A DNA stretch of 64,000 nucleotides from an uncultured Pantoea sp. (GTDB lineage Bacteria > Pseudomonadota > Gammaproteobacteria > Enterobacterales > Enterobacteriaceae), in NCBI GenBank assembly GCA_913778495.1, contig CAJYVD010000034.1, positions 213,500 to 277,499 of the forward strand, given 5' to 3'. The notes under the pieces were generated by a model. It was not told the origin of the DNA and made no database searches. It saw nothing but the letters and a program-made list of their open reading frames with translations. The first letter of the stretch is position 1; the number at the start of each line of letters is the position of its first letter. Made by a program: the position numbers and the translations under genes. Of the stretch, positions 39,134-46,816 are shown one piece after another.

Positions 39134-39316
39134 GATTCGCTATTTTTCACCGTGTGATTAACCGCAGTTTACGGACCGCCCCGCCCAGAGAACAGCCCCC
39201 AAACCACGCGGAGGAAAAAAAGCGCAAGAATTTGCAACTGCGGCGCAACGGCATGCAAGCGCGCGCCGATCGATTTACGCCACGCTGTGCGTCTTATTAT
39301 TTACGGAGCCTGTGCA

Positions 39317-40216
39317 ATGAATGGCGTGTTATACCTTGCTGTAGTGCTGATTTGGGGCACCACCTGGATTGCAATTTTTCTTCAGCAGACGGCCGCGCAA
39401 ACGCCGGTGCTGACGGCGGTGTTCTGGCGCTTTCTCATGGCTGCTGTGGTGATGCTGCTGGTGCTGCGCCTCGCCAAGCGGCTGCATAAACTTAACCGGC
39501 GCGATCATGCGTTTTGCGTGATCCAGGGCTGCTGCGTGTTCGGCTTTAATTTCGTCTGTTTTTATCATGCGGCAGCGTGGATCAGCACCGGGCTGGAGTC
39601 GGTGATCTTCTCCATGGCGGTGCTGTATAACGCGCTCAACAGCTGGATTTTTTTCCGGCAGCGCCCTGCTTTCCGCTTTCTGCCCGCGACCGTATTGGGC
39701 TTGGGCGGCATGGTCGCCCTGTTCTGGCACGACATCCAAACCGCCGACAGCCATCCGCATCTGTTATGGGGCGTTGGCCTGAGTGCGCTCGGCACGCTCG
39801 GCTTTTCCCTCGGCAACATGATTGCGCTACGCCATCAGCGTCAACGGTGCGACATTCTCACCACCAATAGCTATGCCATGCTCTATGGCGCGCTGATCAT
39901 GGGCGTACTGGCATGGGTGCGTGGTGAGGCGCTGACGCCAACCTGGAATCTGCAGTGGATGGGTGCCCTGAGTTATCTGGCCCTGTTCGGATCGGTGATT
40001 GGCTTTGGGGCGTATTTCACGCTGGTAGGCCGCATTGGCGCCAGTCAGGCCGCGTACAGTACGCTGCTATTCCCGCTGGTGGCGCTCACGCTTTCCACCT
40101 TCTACGAAGGCTATACGTGGCACGTGAATGCGATTATTGGGTTAATGATGATCCTGGTTGGCAACGCGGTGATGTTTGTACGCTGGCCGCGCGTTTACCG
40201 TTCGCAGACGGCCTGA
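39317..40216 (+). CDS. DMT-superfamily (EamA) transporter
   Basis: A 299-residue integral membrane protein with about ten helices in two EamA repeats; it opens MNGVLYLAVVLIWGTTWIAIF, the usual W-G-T-T-W motif of the YedA/RhaT-like exporters. The ATG at 39317 has GGAG upstream; the longer open frame from 39287 adds ten residues without an RBS. Probable exporter of an amino acid or other small compound, controlled by the divergent AraC regulator (inference). Followed by a 9-bp-stem terminator. Confidence 0.88.
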   Translation: MNGVLYLAVVLIWGTTWIAIFLQQTAAQTPVLTAVFWRFLMAAVVMLLVLRLAKRLHKLNRRDHAFCVIQGCCVFGFNFVCFYHAAAWISTGLESVIFSMAVLYNALNSWIFFRQRPAFRFLPATVLGLGGMVALFWHDIQTADSHPHLLWGVGLSALGTLGFSLGNMIALRHQRQRCDILTTNSYAMLYGALIMGVLAWVRGEALTPTWNLQWMGALSYLALFGSVIGFGAYFTLVGRIGASQAAYSTLLFPLVALTLSTFYEGYTWHVNAIIGLMMILVGNAVMFVRWPRVYRSQTA

Positions 40217-40224
40217 AAAAACAA

Positions 40225-40248
40225 GAGCGGGCACGCTGCCCGCTCGCT
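40225..40248. terminator. Terminator after DMT transporter
   Basis: GAGCGGGCA (40225-40233), loop CGC, TGCCCGCTC (40237-40245). It is preceded by a run of A and sits between two convergent genes, so may act on both; the T tract on the plus strand is weak. Confidence 0.6.
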
Positions 40249-40254
40249 GTTCCA

Positions 40255-40494
40255 CTAACGCCAGCCTTGAACGCCGATATCAAGCTGGTGCGGTTTATTT
40301 ACCGCTTTTCTGGCAATCCAATAAAGTAAGACACGTTCATCGTCGGTGTCGCGATCGGCCATTGCCAGGAGCTTGTGCGCCAGCGTTGCTTTATTGACAG
40401 GCTGATGCTCATCGCTTAACTCGACCACCGCCTGACCGATGATGCAACACACTTCGTCTCCGCTGGACATGGATTCATATGCTCGGTCTTTCAT
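40255..40494 (-). CDS. Small protein similar to the YmgB/AriR biofilm regulator family
   Basis: A 79-residue protein starting at ATG 40494 behind a strong AGGAGG; the open frame reaches 40569 but the strong RBS decides the start. The core, EVCCIIGQAVVELSDEHQP followed by VNKATLAHKLL and a final helix of about 15 residues, has the layout of the YmgB/AriR/YcgZ family of small connector proteins (helix, loop, Ile/Leu-rich helix), several of which tune biofilm and acid resistance through the Rcs system or two-component signalling. Similarity is modest, so this is a tentative family call. Confidence 0.55.
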   Translation of the reverse strand: MKDRAYESMSSGDEVCCIIGQAVVELSDEHQPVNKATLAHKLLAMADRDTDDERVLLYWIARKAVNKPHQLDIGVQGWR

Positions 40495-40635
40495 ATTTCC
40501 TCCTGTTGAGTGAATGTACAGCCTGGCAAAAAAATCGCCACATTGCTGGCGGATCGGTGCGCTTATCACATTAGGTTACACCTATTAACCAGGCGTAACG
40601 CCTGTGCCATAAATGACATGGCTTTCGTCTCCGTA

Positions 40636-40666
40636 TGCCATTCATTCCCGTTCTGCGGCATTTCAT
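40636..40666 (+). promoter_or_regulatory. Candidate YpdB operator upstream of yhjX
   Basis: TGCCATTCAT (40636-40645) and GGCATTTCAT (40657-40666) form a direct repeat with an 11-bp spacer, about 100-130 bp upstream of the yhjX start. In E. coli YpdB binds two GGCATTTCAT copies separated by 11 bp in front of yhjX (from memory). The downstream copy is perfect, the upstream one matches 7 of 10. Confidence 0.8.
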
Positions 40667-40764
40667 GCCGCCCTCGCTGCCCTTTATGCCTTTTGCCGTC
40701 GCGCTCGCGCGAGGGCCGCTTATGCTGAGCCTAATTTCCGCATTCCCGCAGGGGAGAAATGACA

Positions 40765-41982
40765 ATGAATACGGCAAAATCCCGTCTTTATGCGCGTCAT
40801 CGCACGCTAACGCTGATTGGCACCGTGATCACCCAGTTAGCCTTGGGGTCGGTCTATACCTGGAGTTTATTTAATGGGCCGCTGGCGCAAAAGCTCCATG
40901 CCCCCATCGGTGAGGTCGCCTTCTCATTTGGCTTGCTGAGCCTGGGCTTAGCCATCGCCTCATCCCTGGCGGGCAAACTGCAGGAGCGCTTCGGTGTACG
41001 CAACGTCACGTTGGGCGCGGGCGTGCTGATGGCGGTAGGTTTCTGGCTCACCGCCCACGCGGATAACATGATGATGCTGTATCTCAGCGCGGGCATTTTG
41101 GTTGGCCTGGCGGATGGCGCGGGCTATTTGATGACGCTGTCAAACTGCGTGAAGTGGTTTCCCACGCGCAAAGGCGTGATTTCCGCCTGTGCCATTGGCG
41201 CTTACGGCTTAGGCAGTCTCGGCTTCAAGTTTATTTGCGGCGCGCTGCTGAGCCGCTTCGGCCTGGAAAATACCTTTATGATCTGGGGCGTGCTGGCGAT
41301 GGTCATGATGATGTGCGGCGCGCTGCTGATGCGCGATGCGCCGGTACAGCAAACGGCGCAGCGCACAGATGAACACCGCAAGGAGTTCACGCTGGCCCAG
41401 TCGGTGCGACTGCCGCAGTACTGGATGCTGGCGCTGATGTTTTTGACGGCCTGCATGAGCGGTCTCTACGTGATTGGCGTGGCGAAAGATATCGGCGAAG
41501 GGATGGTGCGACTCAGCACGCAAACCGCGGCGAATGCGGTCACGGTCATCGCCCTCGCCAATCTCAGCGGTCGCCTGGTGCTGGGCGTGCTGTCCGACAA
41601 AATGGCGCGCATCCGCGTGATCTCACTGGCGCAAATTGTGTCGCTGTTTGGCATGAGTATTCTGCTGTTTACGCAGATGAACGAAACCACGTTTTTCGTT
41701 TCGCTGGCCTGCGTTGCTTTTAGCTTTGGCGGCACAATAACGGTCTATCCGGCGCTGGTCAGCGATTTCTTTGGCCTGAATAATCTCACCAAAAACTACG
41801 GGCTGATTTACCTGGGGTTCGGTATCGGTAGCGTGCTGGGCTCGCTGGTGGCGTCGCTGTTTGGCGGCTTTACCGTGACGTTCAGTTTGATCATGACGCT
41901 GCTGGTTATTTCTCTGGTGCTGTCACTCAGCATTCGCTTGCCACAGCGCCAGTCCCTGCGTGATTCGTTGCCTGCTGCATAA
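40765..41982 (+). CDS. yhjX: Pyruvate-responsive MFS transporter YhjX
   Basis: A 405-residue major facilitator protein with 12 hydrophobic helices, nearly collinear with E. coli YhjX: LTLIGTVITQLALGSVYTWSL, VGLADGAGYLMTLSNCVKWFP and FLTACMSGLYVIGVAKDI are shared. YhjX belongs to the oxalate:formate antiporter-like group and is induced by pyruvate through YpdA/YpdB. I prefer ATG 40765, 8 nt after GGGGAG; ATG 40759 is closer than normal. The upstream region holds a direct repeat matching the YpdB site, and the regulator genes lie 9.5 kb away in this window. Confidence 0.93.
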   Translation: MNTAKSRLYARHRTLTLIGTVITQLALGSVYTWSLFNGPLAQKLHAPIGEVAFSFGLLSLGLAIASSLAGKLQERFGVRNVTLGAGVLMAVGFWLTAHADNMMMLYLSAGILVGLADGAGYLMTLSNCVKWFPTRKGVISACAIGAYGLGSLGFKFICGALLSRFGLENTFMIWGVLAMVMMMCGALLMRDAPVQQTAQRTDEHRKEFTLAQSVRLPQYWMLALMFLTACMSGLYVIGVAKDIGEGMVRLSTQTAANAVTVIALANLSGRLVLGVLSDKMARIRVISLAQIVSLFGMSILLFTQMNETTFFVSLACVAFSFGGTITVYPALVSDFFGLNNLTKNYGLIYLGFGIGSVLGSLVASLFGGFTVTFSLIMTLLVISLVLSLSIRLPQRQSLRDSLPAA

Positions 41983-42245
41983 TTGAGGGATAACCGGGCG
42001 TGAAGCGATTAGCCGCGCCCGATTATCCGTCCGCCGCATTATTTATCCCGCCTTGCTTTTCAGAGTAATCACGTTATTATTTAGACGCATTCGGTTTTTT
42101 CTGATTAACTTATTTCTTGTCTTGCAGTTCTTTGACGAAAACGGAAATATCTCGTAATAGTTGCAGAAATAACTCTACACTGGCTGCATCCTCACTCCAC
42201 TTTTCCTGCGTAACCTGCAAACATTGGAAAAGAGGAGGACTCTCC

Positions 42246-42398
42246 ATGAAAAAGTGTATTAAGGCCGCAGCGGTAATCATGCTGATGAGCGTATTAAGCG
42301 GCTGTATCATTCACGATGGACGGGGACCGGGATGGCATCACGATGGACGCGGCGACTGGCATCATGACCGGGGCTATCACCGCGGACATTACTGGTAG
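42246..42398 (+). CDS. Small histidine/glycine-rich lipoprotein
   Basis: A 50-residue precursor with a clear lipoprotein signal (MKKCIKAAAVIMLMSVLSGC, lipobox LSGC), leaving a mature peptide of about 31 residues made of Cys, then IIHDGRGPGWHHDGRGDWHH and a short tail; HDGRG is repeated twice and there are seven histidines. AGAGGAGG precedes the ATG at 42246. The composition suggests metal or anion binding at the envelope, but no function is known. A strong terminator follows. The 263-bp gap before it (41983-42245) shows no other gene. Confidence 0.8.
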   Translation: MKKCIKAAAVIMLMSVLSGCIIHDGRGPGWHHDGRGDWHHDRGYHRGHYW

Positions 42399-42439
42399 TT
42401 GGGCAAAGCACACACAGCAAATAATAAGAAAATAAGCAA

Positions 42440-42467
42440 GGGCGGGAATTATCCCGCCCTTTTTTTA
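42440..42467. terminator. Terminator between two small lipoprotein genes
   Basis: GGGCGGG (42440-42446), loop AATTAT, CCCGCCC (42453-42459), then eight T. It ends the small lipoprotein transcript and lies head-on to the next gene. Confidence 0.9.
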
Positions 42468-42749
42468 GCTTTTGATTGCGTAATTACATTGATACCACGT
42501 TTTTTTCAATCCTGGCAGATAACTGTCCTGCGCGGGCAACGATTCCACTTTATCAAATCCGCGCTGGTTACAATAACTCGCCAAATCCATCTCCATCGCA
42601 TCTTTATTAACGTGCTGGGGATCGTAACGATATTGCACAGTATTGGCGCGCGCATCTTCATCAACGCGTTCAAATCCACCGGGTTTATTTACGCTGCAGC
42701 CAGCCAGCATTAAAAGCGCCATCGCGCCAATCGCTATTTTTTTCATCAT
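42465..42749 (-). CDS. Small lipoprotein, possibly YecR-like
   Basis: A 94-residue precursor with lipoprotein signal MMKKIAIGAMALLMLAGC (lipobox LAGC) and a mature domain with two cysteines (DLASYCNQRGF and WYQCNYAIKS) that could form a disulfide. The ANTVQYRYDP strand and the Cys spacing recall the YecR-like lipoproteins, but I cannot confirm it. A second ATG at 42746 is in frame. Function unknown; likely periplasm-facing outer-membrane lipoprotein. Confidence 0.8.
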   Translation of the reverse strand: MMKKIAIGAMALLMLAGCSVNKPGGFERVDEDARANTVQYRYDPQHVNKDAMEMDLASYCNQRGFDKVESLPAQDSYLPGLKKTWYQCNYAIKS

Positions 42750-42849
42750 GGGTTCCTCATTAAGCGAAGCAGTGTAAAAGGCCTCGCCGCGCGCTTCTAT
42801 AGGAAAGGAGCGCGAAATGTCTGCAAAGGGTTAGCTTTTACCAATCAAA

Positions 42850-42994
42850 TTGATACAACCAAACGGTTTTTCTTATTTATAAAGCGGTGAGAAGATGCAG
42901 TCAGACAACACGCAGTCTGCACCACACCAGGCAATACCCTAAATAAAAAACAGTAAAAAGTGACCTTGATGCCCGCGCCGAGCGGGCATTTTTT
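42850..42994 (+). ncRNA. Possible small RNA unit (promoter-like boxes plus terminator)
   Basis: In the 251-bp gap 42750-43000, TTGATA (42850-42855) and an A/T-rich TATTTA (42874-42879) resemble a promoter, and ATGCCCGC (42969-42976) with GCGGGCAT (42982-42989) followed by TTTTT forms a good plus-strand terminator. No plus-strand gene explains this terminator. The predicted transcript is about 105 nt. A 15-codon frame (42895-42942, reading MQSDNTQSAPHQAIP) also lies inside behind a GGTGAGAAG, so a small peptide is an alternative. Confidence 0.35.
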
Positions 42995-43000
42995 CGTCTG

Positions 43001-43804
43001 CTAACCGGTTAAGCTGACCATCTTACGCAAAACGTTGGCGGCCTGTTTGGCAGGCAATGCGAGGATGCCCTGATAGAGCCCAATCGACATGGCACACAGG
43101 GCACCGCGATCCACGGCGGTGTCTGCTGGCAGAGAGAGCTGCTGCAGCTTGTCTCCCCACTGGCCGTTGAGCGTGGAAACGATGCGCTGCAGGTCGCGCT
43201 GCGCCAGCGCTTGATCGATCGGTCGCGGTGCGCCGGTGCTGTTTTGCAGCAGCTGATCCAACGCCTGCACGTCACGCTGCCACAGCGCAGGCGACAGCGC
43301 CTGCTGCAAATTAATGCCGCCACTCACCTGCGGATACAAAAAGCGAAAGCACTGTTGCGGGCTGGCCTGCTGCAGCGCACGCATTTCCTCTACCGAAACG
43401 CGCAAATAATTGATCAGCGTCTCGTCGTCTGCCCGTGCCATGCGCTGATTGACCAGATCCAACAGCCAGCCGCGCAGTTCACCTAGCGCCCGATCGGCTG
43501 GCACCCCTTCCTGACGCTTGTGCAACAGCTCGCGGTTAAGCAACTGCCACAGCGCCGGTTCCTGCGTTTTAAGTTGGCGATAGCCAGGCGTCACGCTCAG
43601 CTGCGTGGCCACCTCCTGCGCCATCGCTTGTCGCGCCTGGCGCGGTTGCAGCCAGCTGAACCACAGCACATTCGCGAGCAGCAGCGGCAAGAGAAATAGC
43701 ACCATCCCCTGCCACACGCGCAGCGAGGTGGTGCGCACCAACAGAAAAATCACGCCCGCCAGCAGCGCTAATGCCGCCAGCGTAAGGGGAAGAGAAGCAA
43801 GCAT
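43001..43804 (-). CDS. Inner-membrane protein of unknown function
   Basis: A 267-residue protein not recognised. Two hydrophobic helices at about residues 3-23 and 33-51 (LPLTLAALALLAGVIFLLV; WQGMVLFLLPLLLANVLWF) are followed by a soluble, helix-rich, glutamine/leucine-rich domain of about 210 residues with QARQAMAQEVATQLSVTPGYR and a C-terminal region with two cysteines. The gene begins 9 bp after the universal stress gene on the same strand, which in turn follows iclR by 6 bp, so it is the third gene of one operon. Its role may relate to the divergent efflux pump, but that is only context. Confidence 0.75.
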   Translation of the reverse strand: MLASLPLTLAALALLAGVIFLLVRTTSLRVWQGMVLFLLPLLLANVLWFSWLQPRQARQAMAQEVATQLSVTPGYRQLKTQEPALWQLLNRELLHKRQEGVPADRALGELRGWLLDLVNQRMARADDETLINYLRVSVEEMRALQQASPQQCFRFLYPQVSGGINLQQALSPALWQRDVQALDQLLQNSTGAPRPIDQALAQRDLQRIVSTLNGQWGDKLQQLSLPADTAVDRGALCAMSIGLYQGILALPAKQAANVLRKMVSLTG

Positions 43805-43813
43805 GGTGCGCGA

Positions 43814-44266
43814 TTAATCCTTACGAACGTCAATGAGTACCGGGCAGCGGGCGTGCTCAATCACCGCAGCGCTGACCGATCCTTTCAGCAGGCGGTTAAA
43901 CGGTGAAAGCGGTCGGCGGCCCATAATAATCATGCTGGCGTGCAGCGCGTTGGCCTGCGCGACGATGGTTTCTGCGGCTTCTCCCGCGACGATCAGGCCG
44001 CGCGCGCTGATGCCCGCGCGCAGCAGCGGGGCGAGGGCCTGACGCACCACTTTTTCCGCCGTGTTCTGCTCATCTTTGGCGGCAACGAAATCGTCCGGAT
44101 CTTCGCCCGCCGCGATCTCAATCGGCAAATTGCAGGATGAATACGCCGGATCGATGCAGCAAAGCACCGCCACCTGCGCCTGTTGCGCCTGAGCTTGCTC
44201 CAGCGTGAGCGCCACCACTTTCTCTGCCACCGGTGAATTATCAATCGCCATCAATAACGTTTTCAT
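43814..44266 (-). CDS. Universal stress protein, UspA family
   Basis: A 150-residue single Usp domain. It starts MKTLLMAIDNSPVAEKVV and ends with the nucleotide-binding signature MGRRPLSPFNRLLKGSVSAA followed by VIEHARCPVLIDV, the G-x2-R-x9-G-S/T type loop found in ATP-binding Usp proteins. It lies between the IclR regulator and a membrane protein in a tight three-gene operon. Specific role unknown. Confidence 0.9.
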   Translation of the reverse strand: MKTLLMAIDNSPVAEKVVALTLEQAQAQQAQVAVLCCIDPAYSSCNLPIEIAAGEDPDDFVAAKDEQNTAEKVVRQALAPLLRAGISARGLIVAGEAAETIVAQANALHASMIIMGRRPLSPFNRLLKGSVSAAVIEHARCPVLIDVRKD

Positions 44267-44272
44267 CTGTCC

Positions 44273-45058
44273 CTACTCCTCCACCACGGTCATTTTCCCG
44301 ATTTCGCGCATCAGCGCGTCCCGACACTTCACAATCTCCGCGCGGTAGTGCGCCTCGTGCTTTTGAAAGCGCCCGTCGGGCACCAGCAGAGAAATTGAGA
44401 AGCGGCCTAGCAGCGTGTCGATGGCCACCGCCATCGTTGATATCCCTTCCAGCGTTTCGCCACGGTCAATCGCCAACCCGCTGGCGCGCACTTCGGAGAT
44501 CAGAGTGAGCAGCTGCGGCAAGGTCTTTACGGTTTTTTCCGTGAGTTCTTGATACGCCTCGCCCACGATGACGCGTACGTCTTCGTCGCACTCCAGCGCC
44601 AGCAGCGCACGTCCGCCGGAGGTGCTGTACAACGGCAGATTGAGCCCCATGCGCGGCACTACGCGCAGCTCGCGGGACGCCACCACATAGTGGACGATGG
44701 CGAGCTGGGTGCCGCTGGCGCGTGAAAGCGTCACCGTTTCATTTACGGCCGTTGAGAGCTGTTCAAGAAAAGGTCGCACGATATCCACCACGTCGCTGTG
44801 CACGCTGGAGATGAGTTTCAGCAAGGCAGGGCCGAGACGCAGGCCGCCGGCCCCGCTGCTGCGCACCAGCTGTGCGTTATCCAGCGCGGCCACGATGCGC
44901 TGTACCGTTGAGCGCGGTAAATCCACCGCCTGCGCGATTTCACCGAGGCTCATGCCGCCGGGATGTTCGCCCAATGCATTGAGTATTTTTGCCGCCCGCG
45001 CGATGACCTGGATGCCACCGGCTTTTTCATCCTCACGGCTTGATGCTCGTTCCACCAT
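44273..45058 (-). CDS. IclR-family transcriptional regulator
   Basis: A 261-residue regulator with an N-terminal winged helix (about 18-75: GGMSLGEIAQAVDLPRSTVQRIV) and the C-terminal IclR effector-binding domain (about 80-250: PLYSTSGGRALLALE, GLAIDRGETLEGISTMAVAI). Effector unknown. AAGGA precedes the ATG. It is divergent from an MFS/HlyD efflux pair across a 151-bp gap with two identical direct repeats that are probable binding sites. It heads an operon with usp and a membrane protein. Confidence 0.92.
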   Translation of the reverse strand: MVERASSREDEKAGGIQVIARAAKILNALGEHPGGMSLGEIAQAVDLPRSTVQRIVAALDNAQLVRSSGAGGLRLGPALLKLISSVHSDVVDIVRPFLEQLSTAVNETVTLSRASGTQLAIVHYVVASRELRVVPRMGLNLPLYSTSGGRALLALECDEDVRVIVGEAYQELTEKTVKTLPQLLTLISEVRASGLAIDRGETLEGISTMAVAIDTLLGRFSISLLVPDGRFQKHEAHYRAEIVKCRDALMREIGKMTVVEE

Positions 45059-45112
45059 TCTGCGTTCCTTTTAGGCCTGCCTTACTCTAGCGCGATTGAT
45101 CGCACTTTTACA

Positions 45113-45179
45113 CCCTGTATCACATTGCAATACATCATACCGAAATGTAAGATGCGCCCCTGTATCACATTGCAATACA
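45113..45179. repeat. Two identical 22-bp direct repeats, probable IclR operators
   Basis: The same 22 bases occur at 45113-45134 and 45158-45179, 45 bp apart start to start. The core TGTATCACATTGCAATACA has TGTAT/ATACA inverted ends and a central ATTGCAAT palindrome. The second copy ends 30 bp before the efflux gene ATG, the first lies 55-76 bp before the iclR start, so one protein could control both promoters. Confidence 0.75.
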
Positions 45180-45209
45180 CTGCATCAATAAACACAAGAG
45201 ATCCTTGCC

Positions 45210-46811
45210 ATGCCTGCCCAGCCCGCAGCCACTCCCGCTCCGCATCCGTTTACCCTGCGTCTGGCGCTGGGTTTAGTGGGCGTACTGATTGCGGCGTTAA
45301 CGTCTGGCCTCAACGATCGCGTGACCGATATCGCGCTGGCGGACATTCGTGCCGCGGTGGGTCTGAGCGTTGAGCAGGGCAGCTGGGTGATTTCCGCGTA
45401 TCAGGCGGCGGAGGTCGCCGCCATGATGATTGCGCCCTGGTTCGCCGTGACCTTCTCACTGCGCCGCTTCGCCCTGGCGGTTTCGCTGGGCTTTGCGCTG
45501 TGCGGTATTGCCCTGCCGCTGCTGCCCACCGCCCCGCTGTTTATCGCCCTGCGCGTGATACAAGGCGTCTTTGGCGGCGCGCTGCCGCCGCTGCTGATGA
45601 CCGTTGCGCTGCGCTTTTTGCCGCCGCCGTTCAAGCTTTATGGTCTGGGCGCCTATGCCCTGACCGCCACCTTTGGCCCCAACCTGGCCGCGACGCTGGC
45701 GGCGTTCTGGACCGACAGCGTCGGCTGGGCGTTCGTGTTCTGGCAAATTGTGCCCGCCATGCTGATCGCCAAGCTGCTGATTGCCTGGGGATTGCCGCAG
45801 GATCCGCTGCGCACGGAGCGTTTCCAGCAAATGGATCTGTTCGGCATGCTCACCGGCTGTAGCGGAATGGCGCTGCTGATCCTCGCATTGACGCAGGGCG
45901 AGCGGCTCGACTGGCTCAGTTCACCGCTGTTTAGCGCCTTAGTATTCAGCGCCCTCGCGTTGCTGACCGTGTTTTTTATTAATGAATGGTTTCATCCGTT
46001 ACCGCTATTCAAGCTCCAGATGCTGCGGCGACGCAACCTTGCGCACGGGCTGTTGGGATTGGCAGGCGTCCTGATCCTCACGCTCTCCGGCTCGGCGCTG
46101 CCTTCCGCCTATTTCAGCCAGGTAGCCGGCTTCCGTCCGCTGCAGTTTGCCCCGCTGGCGTTGACCGTGGGTCTACCGCAGCTGCTAATTGCTCCGCTGA
46201 TCGCGGCACTGCTCAACCTGCGCGCCATCGACTGCCGCTGGGTGCTCACCGCTGGGGTGGGATTTTTGGTAGCGGCCTGTTGGATGGGAATGCACATCAC
46301 CAGCGACTGGGCGCGGCAAAATTTCTGGGCCCTGCAAATCCTGCAGGCGTTCGGCCAGCCGATGGTGATTTTGCCCATTCTGATGAGCGCCACCAGCGTC
46401 GTCGCGCCGCCGGAAGGGCCGTTTGCCTCAGCGATGTTTAACACCGTGCGCGGCTTTGCCAGCATTGCCGCCAGCACCCTGGTGTCATGGTTTATCAGCC
46501 ACCGCGAGCAGTTTCACTCCAACGTATTACTGAATCGCGCCGCTGCGCAGCCGTGGTTGATGACCGCGCCGGACGCGGCGCAGTCAAGCCCCAGCCTGCC
46601 TTTATTACCGGACGGCACGCCCGCCAGCACCGAGACGCTGAGCGGCTTCGCCACGCTGGTGAAACATCAGGCCACGGTGCTTAGCCTGAGCGACGCCTGG
46701 CAGATGCTCACGGTGTTCGCCGCCCTGCTGTTGCTGCTAACCGCCTGGTTGCCACGGCGCGTCTGGCCGCCACACACTCTCATTCAACCCGCTACGACCA
46801 CATCGGGATAA
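45210..46811 (+). CDS. MFS multidrug transporter, DHA2 (14-TM) family
   Basis: A 533-residue drug:proton antiporter of the DHA2 family with about 14 transmembrane helices; TDIALADIRAAVGLSVEQGSWV and the motif-C like GVFGGALPPLLMTVALRF are visible, and a long periplasmic loop occurs near the C-terminus (about 430-490). With the HlyD-type protein 5 bp downstream it would form an EmrAB-type pump linked to an outer-membrane channel such as TolC. Substrates unknown; IclR regulation points to aromatic or other small organic compounds. Confidence 0.9.
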   Translation: MPAQPAATPAPHPFTLRLALGLVGVLIAALTSGLNDRVTDIALADIRAAVGLSVEQGSWVISAYQAAEVAAMMIAPWFAVTFSLRRFALAVSLGFALCGIALPLLPTAPLFIALRVIQGVFGGALPPLLMTVALRFLPPPFKLYGLGAYALTATFGPNLAATLAAFWTDSVGWAFVFWQIVPAMLIAKLLIAWGLPQDPLRTERFQQMDLFGMLTGCSGMALLILALTQGERLDWLSSPLFSALVFSALALLTVFFINEWFHPLPLFKLQMLRRRNLAHGLLGLAGVLILTLSGSALPSAYFSQVAGFRPLQFAPLALTVGLPQLLIAPLIAALLNLRAIDCRWVLTAGVGFLVAACWMGMHITSDWARQNFWALQILQAFGQPMVILPILMSATSVVAPPEGPFASAMFNTVRGFASIAASTLVSWFISHREQFHSNVLLNRAAAQPWLMTAPDAAQSSPSLPLLPDGTPASTETLSGFATLVKHQATVLSLSDAWQMLTVFAALLLLLTAWLPRRVWPPHTLIQPATTTSG

Positions 46812-46816
46812 TCGAT

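Noticed and set aside
42110-42310. Minus-strand 66-codon frame opposite the small His-rich lipoprotein
   Set aside because: It lacks an RBS, overlaps a gene with a perfect lipoprotein signal and RBS, and resembles nothing known.
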